From Peptococcaceae bacterium BRH_c4b (lineage in GTDB: Bacteria; Bacillota; Desulfotomaculia; Desulfotomaculales; Desulfocucumaceae), in assembly GCA_000961595.1 (NCBI GenBank), contig LADO01000011.1, positions 1 through 53,884 of the forward strand: DNA of 53,884 nucleotides. The letters run 5' to 3'. The position numbers and the translations under genes were made by a program. The notes beneath the pieces were generated by a model. The model had not been told where the DNA came from, searched no databases, and saw only the letters and a program-made list of their open reading frames with translations. Positions 32,559 through 42,816 of the stretch are shown here, piece by piece (position 1 is the stretch's first letter; every line of letters starts with the position of its first letter).

Positions 32559-34256
32559 GTGAAAAAGTCCGGGGAAGTGCAAAAATCCGGGGATGTGAAT
32601 ATGTCCGGTGCAAAAATACTGGTGCAATGTCTTAAAGACCAGGGAGTGGATACTATCTTCGGCTACCCCGGAGGACAGGTTATACCCATTTATGATGCAC
32701 TATATGATTCGGATATCAAACATATACTGACCAGGCACGAGCAGGGGGCCGCCCATGCCGCAGACGGGTACGCCAGGGCATCCGGTAAGGTGGGAGTATG
32801 TCTGGCCACTTCCGGCCCCGGGGCTACCAATCTGGTTACCGGCATAGCCAACGCCTACATGGATTCGGTGCCCATGGTGGCCATAACCGGCCAGGTGCCC
32901 ACGGCGTTGCTGGGGCGGGATACCTTCCAGGAGGTGGATATAACCGGCATCACCCTGCCGGTGACCAAGCACAACTATATGGTAAAGGATATTTCCGAAT
33001 TGGCCCGCACCATACGCGAGGCATTTCATATAGCTTCCACCGGCCGGCCAGGGCCGGTGCTGGTGGATATACCGTCGGATGTCTCCCGCTCCGCCGGAGA
33101 TTATGATATATCGGATGATGCCATGAGTTTGCCGGGCTACCGGCCGGTTCTGGAAGGTACCGAGGAGCAGCTGAACAGGGCTGTGGCGGCCATATTAGAA
33201 TCCGAGCGGCCGGTAATATATTCCGGCGGCGGTATTGTGAATGCGGGGGCACATGAAGAATTGAAGCAATTGGCGGAAATGCTGGTGGCTCCAGTTGCCT
33301 CCACCCTCATGGGGATGGGGGGCTTCCCGGGAGATCATCCGCTGTTTCTGGGCATGCTGGGCATGCATGGCAGTAAGTATGCCAATTATGCCATTTGTGA
33401 GTGCGATTTAATTATAGCCCTGGGCGCCCGCTTTAGCGACAGGGTAACAGGCAAGGTGGACGAATTCGCCCCTCATGCCAGGATAATTCATGTGGACATA
33501 GACCCGGCGGAAATCAGCAAAAATGTCCGGGTGAACATTCCCATTCCCGGCGATGTGAAGACGGTATTGCAGCAGCTGTTGCCCCGACTGGCGGCGAAGC
33601 TTCCCGGGGCCTGGCAGGATAGAATTGCAGCCTGGAAAAAGGAATACCCCATTAACTATGAGGAAAACGGCACACTTAAACCCCAGCAGGTAATCCGGGG
33701 CATATACAACGCCACCGGGGGCCGGGCCAGGATAACCACCGAGGTGGGTCAGCACCAGATGTGGACGGCACATTATTACACTTTTACCAGACCCCGCACA
33801 TTTATAACCTCCGGCGGTCTTGGCACCATGGGTTATGGATTTCCCGCCGCCATCGGGGTGCAGGCCGCCTGTCCGGATGAAACGGTGTTCGACATAGCCG
33901 GGGACGGCAGTATACAGATGAACATACAGGAACTGGCCACCGCGGTGAACTACGAATTGCCGGTGAATGTGGCCATACTGAATAATGGCTTTCTGGGCAT
34001 GGTAAGGCAGTGGCAGGAACTTTTCTGGAATCGCCGCTATTCTAACACCGAGTTGTTTAACCCGGATTTTGTAAAGGTGGCGGAGGCCTACGGGGCAGAG
34101 GGCATAAGAGTTGACAAATACACCCAGCTGGCGCCGGCCCTGGAACAGGCTATAGCCTCATCCAAGCCGGTGATGATTGATTTTGTTATCGAGCGGGAGG
34201 AAAATGTGCTGCCCATGGTGCCGCCGGGAGGTACTCTGAACAATATGCTAGGCTAG
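32559..34256 (+). CDS. ilvB: Acetolactate synthase large subunit (copy 1)
   Basis: 565 residues. A ThDP enzyme forming acetolactate or acetohydroxybutyrate. The catalytic glutamate is in [18 protein letters not shown] (about residue 60), [20 protein letters not shown] follows, and the ThDP-Mg motif is [20 protein letters not shown] (about 445-464) plus NN. The start is GTG at 32559, nine bases after GGAGGT. The first ~15 codons contain a small duplication ([12 protein letters not shown]), so another start nearer VNMSGAKIL is possible. The small subunit gene follows after a repeat element. Confidence 0.95.
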   Translation: MKKSGEVQKSGDVNMSGAKILVQCLKDQGVDTIFGYPGGQVIPIYDALYDSDIKHILTRHEQGAAHAADGYARASGKVGVCLATSGPGATNLVTGIANAYMDSVPMVAITGQVPTALLGRDTFQEVDITGITLPVTKHNYMVKDISELARTIREAFHIASTGRPGPVLVDIPSDVSRSAGDYDISDDAMSLPGYRPVLEGTEEQLNRAVAAILESERPVIYSGGGIVNAGAHEELKQLAEMLVAPVASTLMGMGGFPGDHPLFLGMLGMHGSKYANYAICECDLIIALGARFSDRVTGKVDEFAPHARIIHVDIDPAEISKNVRVNIPIPGDVKTVLQQLLPRLAAKLPGAWQDRIAAWKKEYPINYEENGTLKPQQVIRGIYNATGGRARITTEVGQHQMWTAHYYTFTRPRTFITSGGLGTMGYGFPAAIGVQAACPDETVFDIAGDGSIQMNIQELATAVNYELPVNVAILNNGFLGMVRQWQELFWNRRYSNTELFNPDFVKVAEAYGAEGIRVDKYTQLAPALEQAIASSKPVMIDFVIEREENVLPMVPPGGTLNNMLG

Positions 34257-34257
34257 G

Positions 34258-34424
34258 CGGAGGCCGTTGAAAAACTGCGCCTTGCTTTGTCAGGCTCGCC
34301 GTACAGTGCTATATTGGGGACATTCCTCAGAAGGAGGTGTGTCCCCTGACCTCTGAACTACCAGTACGCTCCGCGCTGTCCGGCTTCGCCTTCCGCGCCA
34401 TGCTTGTTTTTGAACGGCCTCCGG
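34258..34424. repeat. MITE-like element, copy 2, with a GGGGACA repeat inserted
   Basis: Ends GGAGGCCGTTGAAAAACTGC and CTTGTTTTTGAACGGCCTCC. The interior matches copy 1 reversed except that, between CAGTGCT and CCAGTACGC, a ~45-base GGGGACATTCCTCAGAAGGA...GTGTCCCC element replaces a few bases (about 34311-34357). So one small repeat has moved into another. Confidence 0.88.
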
Positions 34425-34470
34425 AGGATCTCTTGTAGTCCCGGGATTTATATTTTAAGGAGGGTTTGCT

Positions 34471-35004
34471 ATGCGTCACACTCTTGCGGTGCTGGTGGAA
34501 AATACCCCCGGGGTGCTGGCCCGGGTGGCAGGTTTATTCAGCAGGCGCGGTTTCAATATCGACAGCCTGGCGGTGGGGCGTACCGAAAACCCTGATTTAT
34601 CCAGGATGACCATCGTAGTGGAGGGTGACGACAGGATACTGGAGCAGGTTACCAAACAGCTATACAAGCTGATCGACGTTATCAAAATTAGCGATATTAC
34701 CGCTGACGAATATGTGGACCGGGAACTGGTTTTAATAAAGGTGAGTTCCGATCCCGCCCACCGGGGCGAAATTATACAAGTGGCGGATATATTCCGGGCC
34801 AGGATAGTGGATCTGGGCAGGAAAACCATCACCCTGGAGTGTACCGGAAACGACGGCAAGATTAACGCCTTTGAGGAAAGCCTGCGCCCGTACGGTATCA
34901 AGGAACTTGTCCGGACGGGTAAAATCGCTGTATTGCGAGGCTTAAAATATACTAATTTAGAATCGGGGACAGACCTGTCAAGTAACAAAACTGAAAATGT
35001 TTGA
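34471..35004 (+). CDS. ilvN: Acetolactate synthase small (regulatory) subunit
   Basis: 177 residues. It starts [20 protein letters not shown], an ACT domain that binds valine for feedback control, followed by [15 protein letters not shown] and a second domain with [20 protein letters not shown]. The ribosome site is AAGGAGG. The last ~15 residues ([15 protein letters not shown]) are encoded by a GGGGACAG palindrome inserted at the gene end, replacing the natural terminus. It should pair with either large subunit. Confidence 0.95.
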   Translation: MRHTLAVLVENTPGVLARVAGLFSRRGFNIDSLAVGRTENPDLSRMTIVVEGDDRILEQVTKQLYKLIDVIKISDITADEYVDRELVLIKVSSDPAHRGEIIQVADIFRARIVDLGRKTITLECTGNDGKINAFEESLRPYGIKELVRTGKIAVLRGLKYTNLESGTDLSSNKTENV

Positions 35005-35035
35005 CAGCACTGTTAAGGGAAACAGGCCTGTCCCC
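34965..35035. repeat. GGGGACAGacCTGTC palindromic repeat inside the end of ilvN
   Basis: Begins GGGGACAGACCTGTCAAGT and ends AACAGGCCTGTCCCC, with inner TGACAGCACTGTTA. A 71-base inverted-repeat element. It spans the stop codon of ilvN and adds about 13 codons. Confidence 0.85.
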
Positions 35036-35066
35036 AAACCTTATTACAACGCGAGGAGGATTAACA

Positions 35067-36062
35067 ATGGTAAAGGTTTATTATGATCAGGATGCAGAAC
35101 TGGCGGTATTAAAGGGCAAAAAAGTGGCGGTAATGGGCTACGGCAGCCAGGGCCACGCCCAGGCCCAGAACATGAAGGAAAGCGGCATTGATGTAATAGT
35201 TGGATTACACCCGGGCAGCCAGAGCAGGGAAAAGGCCAAGGCCGACGGCCTGGATGTATTCACAGTGTCCGAGGCTGCGGCCCGGGCTGATATTATACAG
35301 CTGCTGGTGCCCGATGAAACTCAGGCCAGACTATATAAGGAAGAAATCGCCGAACATATGACAACCGGCAAGGCGCTGATGTTCTCACACGGTTTTAACA
35401 TTCATTTCGGACAGATAGTACCCCCGGCGGATGTGGATGTTTTCCTGGTGGCACCTAAAAGCCCGGGCCACATGGTCCGCCGTATGTACCAGGATGGTGT
35501 GGGTGTGCCCGGACTGATCGCCGTGCATCAGGATTATACCGGAAAGGCCAAACAACTGGGCCTGGCCTATGCCAAGGCCATCGGCTGCACCAAAGCGGGC
35601 GTTTTTGAAACAAGTTTCAAGGAAGAGACCGAGACCGACCTGTTCGGTGAGCAGGCGGTGCTGTGCGGCGGTGTCAGTGAGCTGATCAAGGCCGGTTTTG
35701 AAACATTGGTTGAAGCAGGTTACGCTCCGGAAATGGCCTATTTTGAGTGCTTGCATGAAATGAAACTCATCGTGGACCTGATCAATGAGGGCGGCCTTGG
35801 CTTTATGCGCTATTCCATCAGCAATACCGCCGAGTACGGGGACTATATGGTGGGCAAGCGCATAGTTAATGAAGATACCCGCAAAGAGATGAAAAAAGTG
35901 CTTTCCGAAATTCAGAACGGTGAGTTCGCCATGCAGTGGATTCTGGAGAACCAGGCCAATCGTCCGGTCTTTAACGCCATCAGGAAACGGGAGCAGAGCC
36001 AGCAGATGGAAGAAGTGGGCGCGGAACTGCGCAAAATGATGCCCTGGCTTAAAAAGAGGTAA
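35067..36062 (+). CDS. ilvC: Ketol-acid reductoisomerase
   Basis: 331 residues, class I. NADPH-dependent rearrangement and reduction of acetolactate. It starts [20 protein letters not shown] and has the Rossmann motif [17 protein letters not shown] (about residues 25-41). The knotted C-terminal domain carries metal-binding acids ([34 protein letters not shown]). Strong AGGAGG precedes the ATG at 35067. Normal length. Confidence 0.97.
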   Translation: MVKVYYDQDAELAVLKGKKVAVMGYGSQGHAQAQNMKESGIDVIVGLHPGSQSREKAKADGLDVFTVSEAAARADIIQLLVPDETQARLYKEEIAEHMTTGKALMFSHGFNIHFGQIVPPADVDVFLVAPKSPGHMVRRMYQDGVGVPGLIAVHQDYTGKAKQLGLAYAKAIGCTKAGVFETSFKEETETDLFGEQAVLCGGVSELIKAGFETLVEAGYAPEMAYFECLHEMKLIVDLINEGGLGFMRYSISNTAEYGDYMVGKRIVNEDTRKEMKKVLSEIQNGEFAMQWILENQANRPVFNAIRKREQSQQMEEVGAELRKMMPWLKKR

Positions 36063-36112
36063 GAAGCGGGAATATACCCATGCTGCCGTAACCGGCACCA
36101 GTAGTGGATGAA

Positions 36113-36160
36113 TAAGTTAATAAATAAGTTAGGTGCCAGGCACCAAACTTATTAACTTAT
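36113..36160. repeat. GGTGCCAGGCACC palindrome with AACTTATTAACTTAT arms
   Basis: AATAAGTTAATAAATAAGTT and its complement AACTTATTAACTTAT flank GGTGCCAGGCACC, giving a near-perfect palindrome of about 48 bases. Half copies are found at 3256 and 9811 by the ssrA scars. It is followed by four CCGACGT units (about 36175-36203). Confidence 0.85.
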
Positions 36161-36174
36161 GGTTTATTTATTCC

Positions 36175-36203
36175 GACGTCCGACGTCCGACGTCCGACGA
36201 CTG
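36175..36203. repeat. Tandem CCGACGT heptamer
   Basis: Four consecutive units of CCGACGT directly before the ribosome site of the second ilvB. The period is seven, as in the AAAGTCA arrays. Confidence 0.9.
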
Positions 36204-36221
36204 AATTGGGAGGGACTCGCC

Positions 36222-37904
36222 ATGGAAATGATTGCTGCCCAGGCCCTGGTCCGCTGTCTGGAACTGGAGGGTGTAAAGGTTGTATTCGGTTATCCCGGCG
36301 GCGCCATCCTCCCGGTATACGATGCCCTTTATAACTCCGGGATAAAACATGTGCTGGCAAGGCACGAACAGGGGGCCGTGCACGCCGCGGACGGTTACGC
36401 CCGGTCTACCGGCACAGTGGGGGTGTGTATGGCCACCTCCGGCCCCGGCGCCACCAACCTGGTAACCGGCATTGCCAATGCTTATATGGACTCGGTGCCG
36501 CTGGTGCTTTTTACAGGGCAGGTGCCCACCAGCCAGGTGGGAACAGATGCCTTTCAGGAAGTGGATATAACCGGCATAACCATGCCGGTTACCAAACACA
36601 ACTATCTGGTCAAGGATGCTGCAAAGCTGCCGGAAATCATCAAAAATGCTTTTCATATAGCGTCCACCGGCAGGCCGGGCCCGGTTCTTATTGATCTGCC
36701 TAAGGACATAGCCCAGACCGTAATTAAATTTGCATACCCGCAAACGGTTAACTTAAGGGGCTACAAGCCTAATTACAAGGGTCATCCTAAGAAAATTAAC
36801 GAAGCCGTCAGTCTGATGCGCAAATCCGAAAGGCCGGTGATTTACGCCGGGGGAGGCATTCTGAATGCCGGCGCCACCGGGGAACTGCGCGAATTGGCAG
36901 AGATTATATCCGCCCCGGTTACCAATACATTCATGGGGCTTTCCGGTTTCCCGGGGGATCACCCTCTATTTCTGGGCATGCTGGGGCTCCATGGAACCCG
37001 CTACGCCAATCTGGCCGTAAACAATTGCGACTTGCTCATTGCTCTGGGCGCCCGCTTTGACGACAGGGTAACGAATAAAATAGCGGCATTTGCTCCAGAT
37101 GCCAGGATTATTCATGTGGATATTGACCCGGCGGAAATAGGTAAAAACGTTCAAATAAACGTACCCATTGTGGGCGACGTAAAGCTCGTACTCCAGGAGT
37201 TTCTAAAAAAGCTCAAAGAATCCGAACATACAAAGCGCACGAAGTGGGTGGAGCAAATTGTCCGCTGGAAAGAGACGCACCCGCTGGAGTTTAAGCGGGA
37301 GGGGCGGGACGACCAACTCAAACCCCAGGCCGTGATCGAAGCTCTGTACCGCTTTACCGAAGGTGACTCGGTGGTGGTCACTGATGTGGGCCAGCACCAG
37401 ATGTGGGTGGCCCAGTATTATCGGTTCAAAAGACCGGGCACGTTGATTTCCTCAGGAGGACTGGGCTGTATGGGTTTCGGCATGCCGGCGGCGGTGGGTG
37501 CCCAGATTGGTCGCCCGGAAAAACCGGTTATACTGGTTACCGGTGACGGGAGCTTCCAGATGACCATGCAGGAACTGGCCACCGCCGTGGAGCAGGAGCT
37601 GCCGGTGAAAATATTCATTCTTAACAACCATACCCTGGGCATGGTGAGGCAGTTGCAGGAATTTTACTGCGACGGAAGGTACATGGCGGTGAATTTTAAA
37701 TTTCACCCGGACTTTGCAGAGCTTGCCAGGCCTTACGGGATAAAGGGCTATACCGTGAAAACGGAAGAAGAACTGGCGGAATTGCTGCCGGAGATAATGT
37801 CCTCTACAGCCCCGGTGATAGTTAATTGCCTGGTCAGCGCGGAAGAGAATGTTTCTCCCATGGTGCTGGCGGGCCAGGGTATAGTCGATGCCATAGACTG
37901 CTGA
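36222..37904 (+). CDS. ilvB: Acetolactate synthase large subunit (copy 2)
   Basis: 560 residues, closely similar along its length to copy 1 ([60 protein letters not shown]). The catalytic glutamate and ThDP motifs are intact. Start ATG after GGGAGGG. It has no small subunit of its own and sits after ilvC, so it may share IlvN, or have different sensitivity or substrate preference. The two copies differ enough that the duplication is not recent. Precise role of each is inference. Confidence 0.95.
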   Translation: MEMIAAQALVRCLELEGVKVVFGYPGGAILPVYDALYNSGIKHVLARHEQGAVHAADGYARSTGTVGVCMATSGPGATNLVTGIANAYMDSVPLVLFTGQVPTSQVGTDAFQEVDITGITMPVTKHNYLVKDAAKLPEIIKNAFHIASTGRPGPVLIDLPKDIAQTVIKFAYPQTVNLRGYKPNYKGHPKKINEAVSLMRKSERPVIYAGGGILNAGATGELRELAEIISAPVTNTFMGLSGFPGDHPLFLGMLGLHGTRYANLAVNNCDLLIALGARFDDRVTNKIAAFAPDARIIHVDIDPAEIGKNVQINVPIVGDVKLVLQEFLKKLKESEHTKRTKWVEQIVRWKETHPLEFKREGRDDQLKPQAVIEALYRFTEGDSVVVTDVGQHQMWVAQYYRFKRPGTLISSGGLGCMGFGMPAAVGAQIGRPEKPVILVTGDGSFQMTMQELATAVEQELPVKIFILNNHTLGMVRQLQEFYCDGRYMAVNFKFHPDFAELARPYGIKGYTVKTEEELAELLPEIMSSTAPVIVNCLVSAEENVSPMVLAGQGIVDAIDC

Positions 37905-37959
37905 TTTCCGGGCAGCCTGGCAGGTGTTGATTAATGAATATTCGAAAGGGGTTCAGTCC

Positions 37960-39507
37960 GTGAGTGAGCGGGTATATATTTTTGATACGACCCTGAGGGA
38001 TGGTGAACAATCCCCCGGTGTGAGCCTGAATGCCGGTGAAAAACTGCAGATCGCCCGCCAGTTGGCTAAACTGGGAGTAGACGTAATCGAGGCCGGCTTT
38101 CCCATATCATCTCAGGGAGATTTCGAAGCTGTGCAGATGATTGCCCGGGAGGTAAAAGGAGTTTCCGTGGCCGGACTGGCCCGTACCAGCTTCAGTGATA
38201 TAGACAGGGCCTGGGAAGCGCTGAAGGTAGCTGAACAGCCCCGTATTCACACCTTTATCGCTACTTCGGACATTCATCTGCAGTATAAATTGCGCATGAG
38301 CCGGGAGCAGGTGCTGGAGGCTGCCAGGGACGCCGTAAAAAGAGCCAAGGGTTATACCTCCGATGTGGAATTCTCGGCTGAGGATGCTTCCAGATCCGAT
38401 CTGGAATTTCTGTGCCGGGTGGTGGAGGTTGCTATAGCTGCAGGGGCAACGGTAATTAACATTCCCGATACGGTGGGCTATGCCTCACCGGATGAATTTG
38501 CCAGGTTCATCAGTGCCATCAGGGCCGGGGTCAAGGGTATTGAAAAAGTAGTTCTTAGCGTGCACTGTCATGATGACCTGGGACTGGCGGTGGCTAACTC
38601 ACTGGCTGCGGTTAACGTTGGGGCCAATCAGGTGGAGGGCGCCATTAACGGTATCGGGGAAAGGGCAGGCAACGCCTCTCTGGAAGAAGTCGTTATGGCC
38701 CTTTATACGCGGAGGGACCTGTATAAAAAGTATACTAACGTCAAGACTGAAGAAATATACCGCACCAGCCGTCTGGTATCAACCCTTACGGGTATGGTTA
38801 TCCAGTCTAACAAGGCGGTGGTGGGTAAAAACGCCTTTGCTCACGAAGCGGGTATCCACCAGGACGGGGTGCTGAAAGAACGCACCACTTACGAAATCAT
38901 GAACCCGGTGATGGTGGGCATCAGCCACAGCAATCTGGTGCTGGGTAAAAGCTCGGGCCGCCACGCTTTTCGGAATCGGCTGGAGGAATTGGGCTACGTT
39001 CTAAGCGATGAGGAACTGCAAAAAGCCTTTGTCAGATTTAAAAACCTGGCGGACAGGAAAAAAGAAATCACCGACCATGACCTGGAGGCCATAGTGGAGG
39101 AGGAAATGCGCTTGGTTCCCACCACCTACAGTCTGGCCTACATGCATATATCCAGCGGTACCACCATCGTGCCCACGGCCACTATCGGCCTGCTGAAAGG
39201 CGAGGAGAAATTGGATGAGGCGGCCTGCGGCAATGGCCCGGTGGATGCCATTTGCAACGCGGTGGATAAAGTTACCGGCATGAACTGCACATTGCTGAAC
39301 TGGGGTATCCAGGCAGTAACTTCCGGCAAAGACGCCATCGGCGAGGTTACGTTAAAAATCACCGCGGACGGTGACCAGGTATATGTTGGCCGGGGCATCA
39401 GTACGGATATACTGGAAGCTAGCGCCAAAGCCTATGTAAACGCTGTGAACAAACTGCTCTGGGACGTCGCCAGGGAAGCCGAAAAGAACAATGGCAGTAG
39501 TAAATAG
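37960..39507 (+). CDS. leuA: 2-Isopropylmalate synthase
   Basis: 515 residues. It condenses acetyl-CoA with 2-oxoisovalerate, first step to leucine. [20 protein letters not shown] at the start, the [18 protein letters not shown] metal/catalytic region (about 203-220), [20 protein letters not shown], and a C-terminal LeuA regulatory domain that binds leucine (about 385-510). The GTG at 37960 has AAGGGG at proper distance; the frame is open to 37924. Confidence 0.96.
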   Translation: MSERVYIFDTTLRDGEQSPGVSLNAGEKLQIARQLAKLGVDVIEAGFPISSQGDFEAVQMIAREVKGVSVAGLARTSFSDIDRAWEALKVAEQPRIHTFIATSDIHLQYKLRMSREQVLEAARDAVKRAKGYTSDVEFSAEDASRSDLEFLCRVVEVAIAAGATVINIPDTVGYASPDEFARFISAIRAGVKGIEKVVLSVHCHDDLGLAVANSLAAVNVGANQVEGAINGIGERAGNASLEEVVMALYTRRDLYKKYTNVKTEEIYRTSRLVSTLTGMVIQSNKAVVGKNAFAHEAGIHQDGVLKERTTYEIMNPVMVGISHSNLVLGKSSGRHAFRNRLEELGYVLSDEELQKAFVRFKNLADRKKEITDHDLEAIVEEEMRLVPTTYSLAYMHISSGTTIVPTATIGLLKGEEKLDEAACGNGPVDAICNAVDKVTGMNCTLLNWGIQAVTSGKDAIGEVTLKITADGDQVYVGRGISTDILEASAKAYVNAVNKLLWDVAREAEKNNGSSK

Positions 39508-39571
39508 ATAAGAGTTAAGTGTATCCATATAGACTATTTTTCAGTATAAATCAGCGGAAGGATGAAATACC

Positions 39572-40834
39572 GTGTCCATGACCATAACGGAAAAGATACT
39601 GGCCGCCCATGCGGGTAAGGACCGGGTTGAGCCGGGAGAACTGATCAACGTCAGGGTGGACCTGGTACTGGCCAACGATATTACCGCGCCGGTGGCCATA
39701 CGTGAATTCGAAAAGATCGGGGTGAACAGGGTTTATGACCCGGAGCGGGTAACCCTGGTACCGGACCATTTCGTACCCAATAAAGATATAAAATCCGCCG
39801 AGCAGGCTAAAATGCTGAGGGAGTTTTCCCGCAGGCACAGCCTTACCAACTATTTTGAAGTTGGACGTATGGGCATTGAGCACTGTCTGCTGCCGGAGCA
39901 GGGTTTAGTGGGACCAGGCGACCTGGTAATCGGCGCCGATTCACATACCTGCACCTACGGCGGCATCGGGGCTTTCTCTACCGGCATGGGCAGCACCGAT
40001 ATAGCTGCAGCCATGGCCACGGGAGAAACCTGGCTGAAAGTACCGGAATCGATTAAGTTCATATACAAAGGGGAACTGCCCCGCTGGGTAAGCGGCAAGG
40101 ACCTGATTCTGCTGGCTATCGGCAAGATAGGAGTGGACGGGGCGCTATACCGGGCCATGGAATTTACCGGCCCGGTTATTGAAAACCTATCCGTGGACGG
40201 ACGCCTGACTATGGCTAACATGGCGGTGGAGGCGGGGGCCAAAAACGGCATCGTGGCTCCGGATGAAATCACCCGCCGCTACGTGGAAGGGCGGGCAAAG
40301 CGGCCTTACGTATTTTACAGCAGCGACCCGGATGCCCGTTACGTCGAGGTATACGAGTTCGACGTAACCAATATGGAGCCCCTGGTGGCTTTCCCCCACC
40401 TGCCGGAGAATGTCCGCCCGGTGAGTGAGGCCGCAGAGGTGAAAATTGATCAATCGGTAATAGGCTCCTGCACCAATGGCAGGATAGAGGACCTCAGGGA
40501 AGCTGCCACTATTCTAAGGGGCAAAAAAGTGCACCGGGATGTGCGGCTGATAATATTCCCGGGAACCCAGGAGATATATCGCCAGGCCATGCACGAGGGG
40601 CTTTTCGATGTATTTCTGGATGCCGGCGCCGCTATCAGCACTCCTACCTGCGGGCCGTGCCTGGGCGGCCATAGCGGCATACTGGCGGAAGGGGAGCGCT
40701 GTGTAGCCACCACCAACCGTAATTTTGTAGGGCGCATGGGACATACAGGCAGCGAAGTATATCTGAGTAATCCTGCGGTGGCGGCGGCCTCCGCCATACT
40801 GGGCAGAATAGGCTCACCCGGGGAGGTGGAATAA
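39572..40834 (+). CDS. leuC: 3-Isopropylmalate dehydratase large subunit
   Basis: 420 residues, short archaeal/clostridial type. It isomerises 2- to 3-isopropylmalate with a [4Fe-4S] cluster. Cluster cysteines are in [15 protein letters not shown]? region (HTC), [12 protein letters not shown] and [19 protein letters not shown]. Start GTG 39572 or ATG 39578 after GGAAGG. Its stop overlaps the leuD ATG by one base, so the two subunits are translationally coupled. Confidence 0.96.
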   Translation: MSMTITEKILAAHAGKDRVEPGELINVRVDLVLANDITAPVAIREFEKIGVNRVYDPERVTLVPDHFVPNKDIKSAEQAKMLREFSRRHSLTNYFEVGRMGIEHCLLPEQGLVGPGDLVIGADSHTCTYGGIGAFSTGMGSTDIAAAMATGETWLKVPESIKFIYKGELPRWVSGKDLILLAIGKIGVDGALYRAMEFTGPVIENLSVDGRLTMANMAVEAGAKNGIVAPDEITRRYVEGRAKRPYVFYSSDPDARYVEVYEFDVTNMEPLVAFPHLPENVRPVSEAAEVKIDQSVIGSCTNGRIEDLREAATILRGKKVHRDVRLIIFPGTQEIYRQAMHEGLFDVFLDAGAAISTPTCGPCLGGHSGILAEGERCVATTNRNFVGRMGHTGSEVYLSNPAVAAASAILGRIGSPGEVE

Positions 40835-41328
40835 TGGATATCAAAGGTAAAGTGTGGAGATTCGGTAACGACGTGGACACCGATGTCATTATTCCGGCCC
40901 GCTATCTGAACACCTCCGACCCCCGGGAACTGGCTGCCCACTGTATGGAGGACGCCGACCCCCAGTTTCCCACCAAAGTGCAAAAAGGGGATATTATAGT
41001 GGCGGGTAAGAATTTCGGCTGCGGCAGTTCCCGGGAGCATGCCCCCATAGCCATCAAGGAGGCAGGGGTATCCTGCGTTATCGCCAAATCCTACGCCCGT
41101 ATTTTTTACCGCAACGCTTTTAATATTGGTCTGCCTATACTGGAATCAGCGGAGGCCGCGGAGGACATTGCCGAAGGCGATCTGGTAGAGGTTGACGTTA
41201 ATACCGGTTTGATTAAAAACCTGACCAGAAGCAAGGAATACACAGCCACCCAGGTGCCGCCTTTTATGCAGGGCATAATTAATGCCGGCGGGCTGATCAA
41301 CTATGTGGCGGAGAGATTAAAGAAATAA
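40834..41328 (+). CDS. leuD: 3-Isopropylmalate dehydratase small subunit
   Basis: 164 residues, the small swivelling subunit. It contains [20 protein letters not shown], the family's [20 protein letters not shown] (about 54-73), and [16 protein letters not shown]. It completes the LeuCD enzyme with the overlapping gene upstream. Short class that pairs with the 420-residue LeuC. Confidence 0.97.
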   Translation: MDIKGKVWRFGNDVDTDVIIPARYLNTSDPRELAAHCMEDADPQFPTKVQKGDIIVAGKNFGCGSSREHAPIAIKEAGVSCVIAKSYARIFYRNAFNIGLPILESAEAAEDIAEGDLVEVDVNTGLIKNLTRSKEYTATQVPPFMQGIINAGGLINYVAERLKK

Positions 41329-41330
41329 TA

Positions 41331-41426
41331 AAGTCTAAAGTCCAAAGTCGAAAGTCGAAGGTCAGTCGAAGAGTAATGGAGCCCGATTAAAGTGTTTTGA
41401 CTTTTGACCTTTGACTTTTGACTGTA
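41331..41426. repeat. AAAGTCC / GACTTTTGACC heptamer repeat, copy 3
   Basis: TAAAGTCCAAAGTCGAAAGTC on the left and TTTTGACTTTTGACCTTTGAC on the right form an imperfect palindrome between leuD and leuB. Third member of the family at 21218 and 30739. Confidence 0.85.
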
Positions 41427-41444
41427 CAGAACAGGATGGGAATC

Positions 41445-42518
41445 ATGTACACTATTACTCTTTTGCCGGGGGACGGTATCGGTCCCGAGGTAGTTGCCGA
41501 AGCCGTTAAGGTATTGATATCAGTAAGCAACCGTTTCGGCGTAAAGTTTACCATGAATGAGCACCTTATAGGCGGGGCGGCCTACGACGCAACCGGCCAC
41601 CCCCTGCCCCAGGAAACTAAAGATGCCTGCCTGCAGTGCGATGCCGTGCTGCTGGGGGCGGTGGGTGGACCCAAATGGGATAACCTGCCGGTGGAATTAA
41701 GGCCTGAGCGGGGCGCTCTGTTGCCCCTGCGCAAACTGTTGGAGGTATATGCCAACCTCCGCCCGGCGGTGGTGTTTAAGGCACTGACTGCAGCATCCAC
41801 ACTCAAACCGGAAGTGGTTAGCGGGCTGGACGTGATGGTGGTGAGGGAGCTTACCGGCGGGCTTTATTTCGGAGATAAAAAGCGCGAGGAAATTCCCGGC
41901 GGCTATCGCGTGGTGGAAACTCTGGTGTATACCACAGAGGAAATCGAGCGGGTTTCCCGCCGGGCTTTTGAGTTGGCCCGGCAGAGAAGCAAAAAATTAA
42001 CCTCGGTGGATAAGGCCAACGTGCTGGAAAGCTCCAGGCTCTGGCGGGAGGTGGTAACCTCCCTGGCAGCGGAGTATCCCGACGTGGAACTCAGTCACAT
42101 GCTGGTGGACAACTGCGCCATGCAACTGGTGCGCAATCCCCTGCAGTTTGACGTACTGCTTACCGAGAATCTTTTTGGAGATATATTAAGCGACCAGGCG
42201 GCGCAGTTAACCGGTTCCATTGGCATGCTGCCGTCGGCCAGCCTGGGGGGCGGGGTTGGTCTGTACGAGCCTAGCCACGGCTCGGCGCCGGACATAGCAG
42301 GCCAGGGCAAGGCCAACCCCATAGCCACTATTATGTCCGTGGCCATGATGCTGAGGTATACCTTCGGTCTGGCAGAAGCCGCCGTGGCTGTGGAAGCAGC
42401 TGTGGTGCGGGCGCTGGAGGAAGGCTACCGCACGCCGGACATTATGGAAGAAGGCAAAAAACTTCTAAGCACCCGGGAGATGGGCGACATTATCGTCAGG
42501 TATACAGAAAACCACTAG
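41445..42518 (+). CDS. leuB: 3-Isopropylmalate dehydrogenase
   Basis: 357 residues. NAD-dependent oxidative decarboxylation giving 2-oxoisocaproate. It starts [20 protein letters not shown]; substrate and metal residues are in [26 protein letters not shown] and [20 protein letters not shown], and the NAD motif is [19 protein letters not shown] (about 283-301). ATG 41445 gives the standard N-terminus. A MITE-like element begins at its stop codon. Confidence 0.96.
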   Translation: MYTITLLPGDGIGPEVVAEAVKVLISVSNRFGVKFTMNEHLIGGAAYDATGHPLPQETKDACLQCDAVLLGAVGGPKWDNLPVELRPERGALLPLRKLLEVYANLRPAVVFKALTAASTLKPEVVSGLDVMVVRELTGGLYFGDKKREEIPGGYRVVETLVYTTEEIERVSRRAFELARQRSKKLTSVDKANVLESSRLWREVVTSLAAEYPDVELSHMLVDNCAMQLVRNPLQFDVLLTENLFGDILSDQAAQLTGSIGMLPSASLGGGVGLYEPSHGSAPDIAGQGKANPIATIMSVAMMLRYTFGLAEAAVAVEAAVVRALEEGYRTPDIMEEGKKLLSTREMGDIIVRYTENH

Positions 42519-42715
42519 GAGGCCGTTGAAAAACTGCGCCTGGCGTTTAAGGTCAGGGGACACACCTTCTGTGTTGCCTTAATTTTTACCTTTTAACAAA
42601 TTCCCAGAAGGAATGTCCCCAACGAATTCTCGCCGTCCAGTGCTCACGTACCCACCGTACGCTCCGCGCTGTCCGGCTTCGCCTTTCGCGCCATGCTTGT
42701 TTTTGACCGGCCTCT
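42519..42715. repeat. MITE-like element, copy 3, with a GGGGACA repeat inserted elsewhere
   Basis: Ends GGAGGCCGTTGAAAAACTGC and CTTGTTTTTGACCGGCCTCT. Here a ~70-base element GGTCAGGGGACACACCTTC ... CCCAGAAGGAATGTCCCC (about 42551-42622) sits nearer the left end than in copy 2 and in the opposite direction. So the two insertions are independent events. Confidence 0.88.
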
Positions 42716-42732
42716 GGCTCTTGAGCTTTTGA

Positions 42733-42765
42733 ATGGCGGGGGCCCATGGGTCCCCGCTTTTTCAT
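42733..42765 (+). terminator. Terminator before cimA
   Basis: GCGGGGGCCCATGGGTCCCCGCTTTTT: near-perfect stem of GCGGGGaCCcatgggTCCCCGC type with a T run; it probably ends the ilv-leu transcript. Confidence 0.8.
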
Positions 42766-42816
42766 ACCGGCCAAACCTGCCGGCGTGAGAAGAAATAACG
42801 TTAAGGGAGTATATTT

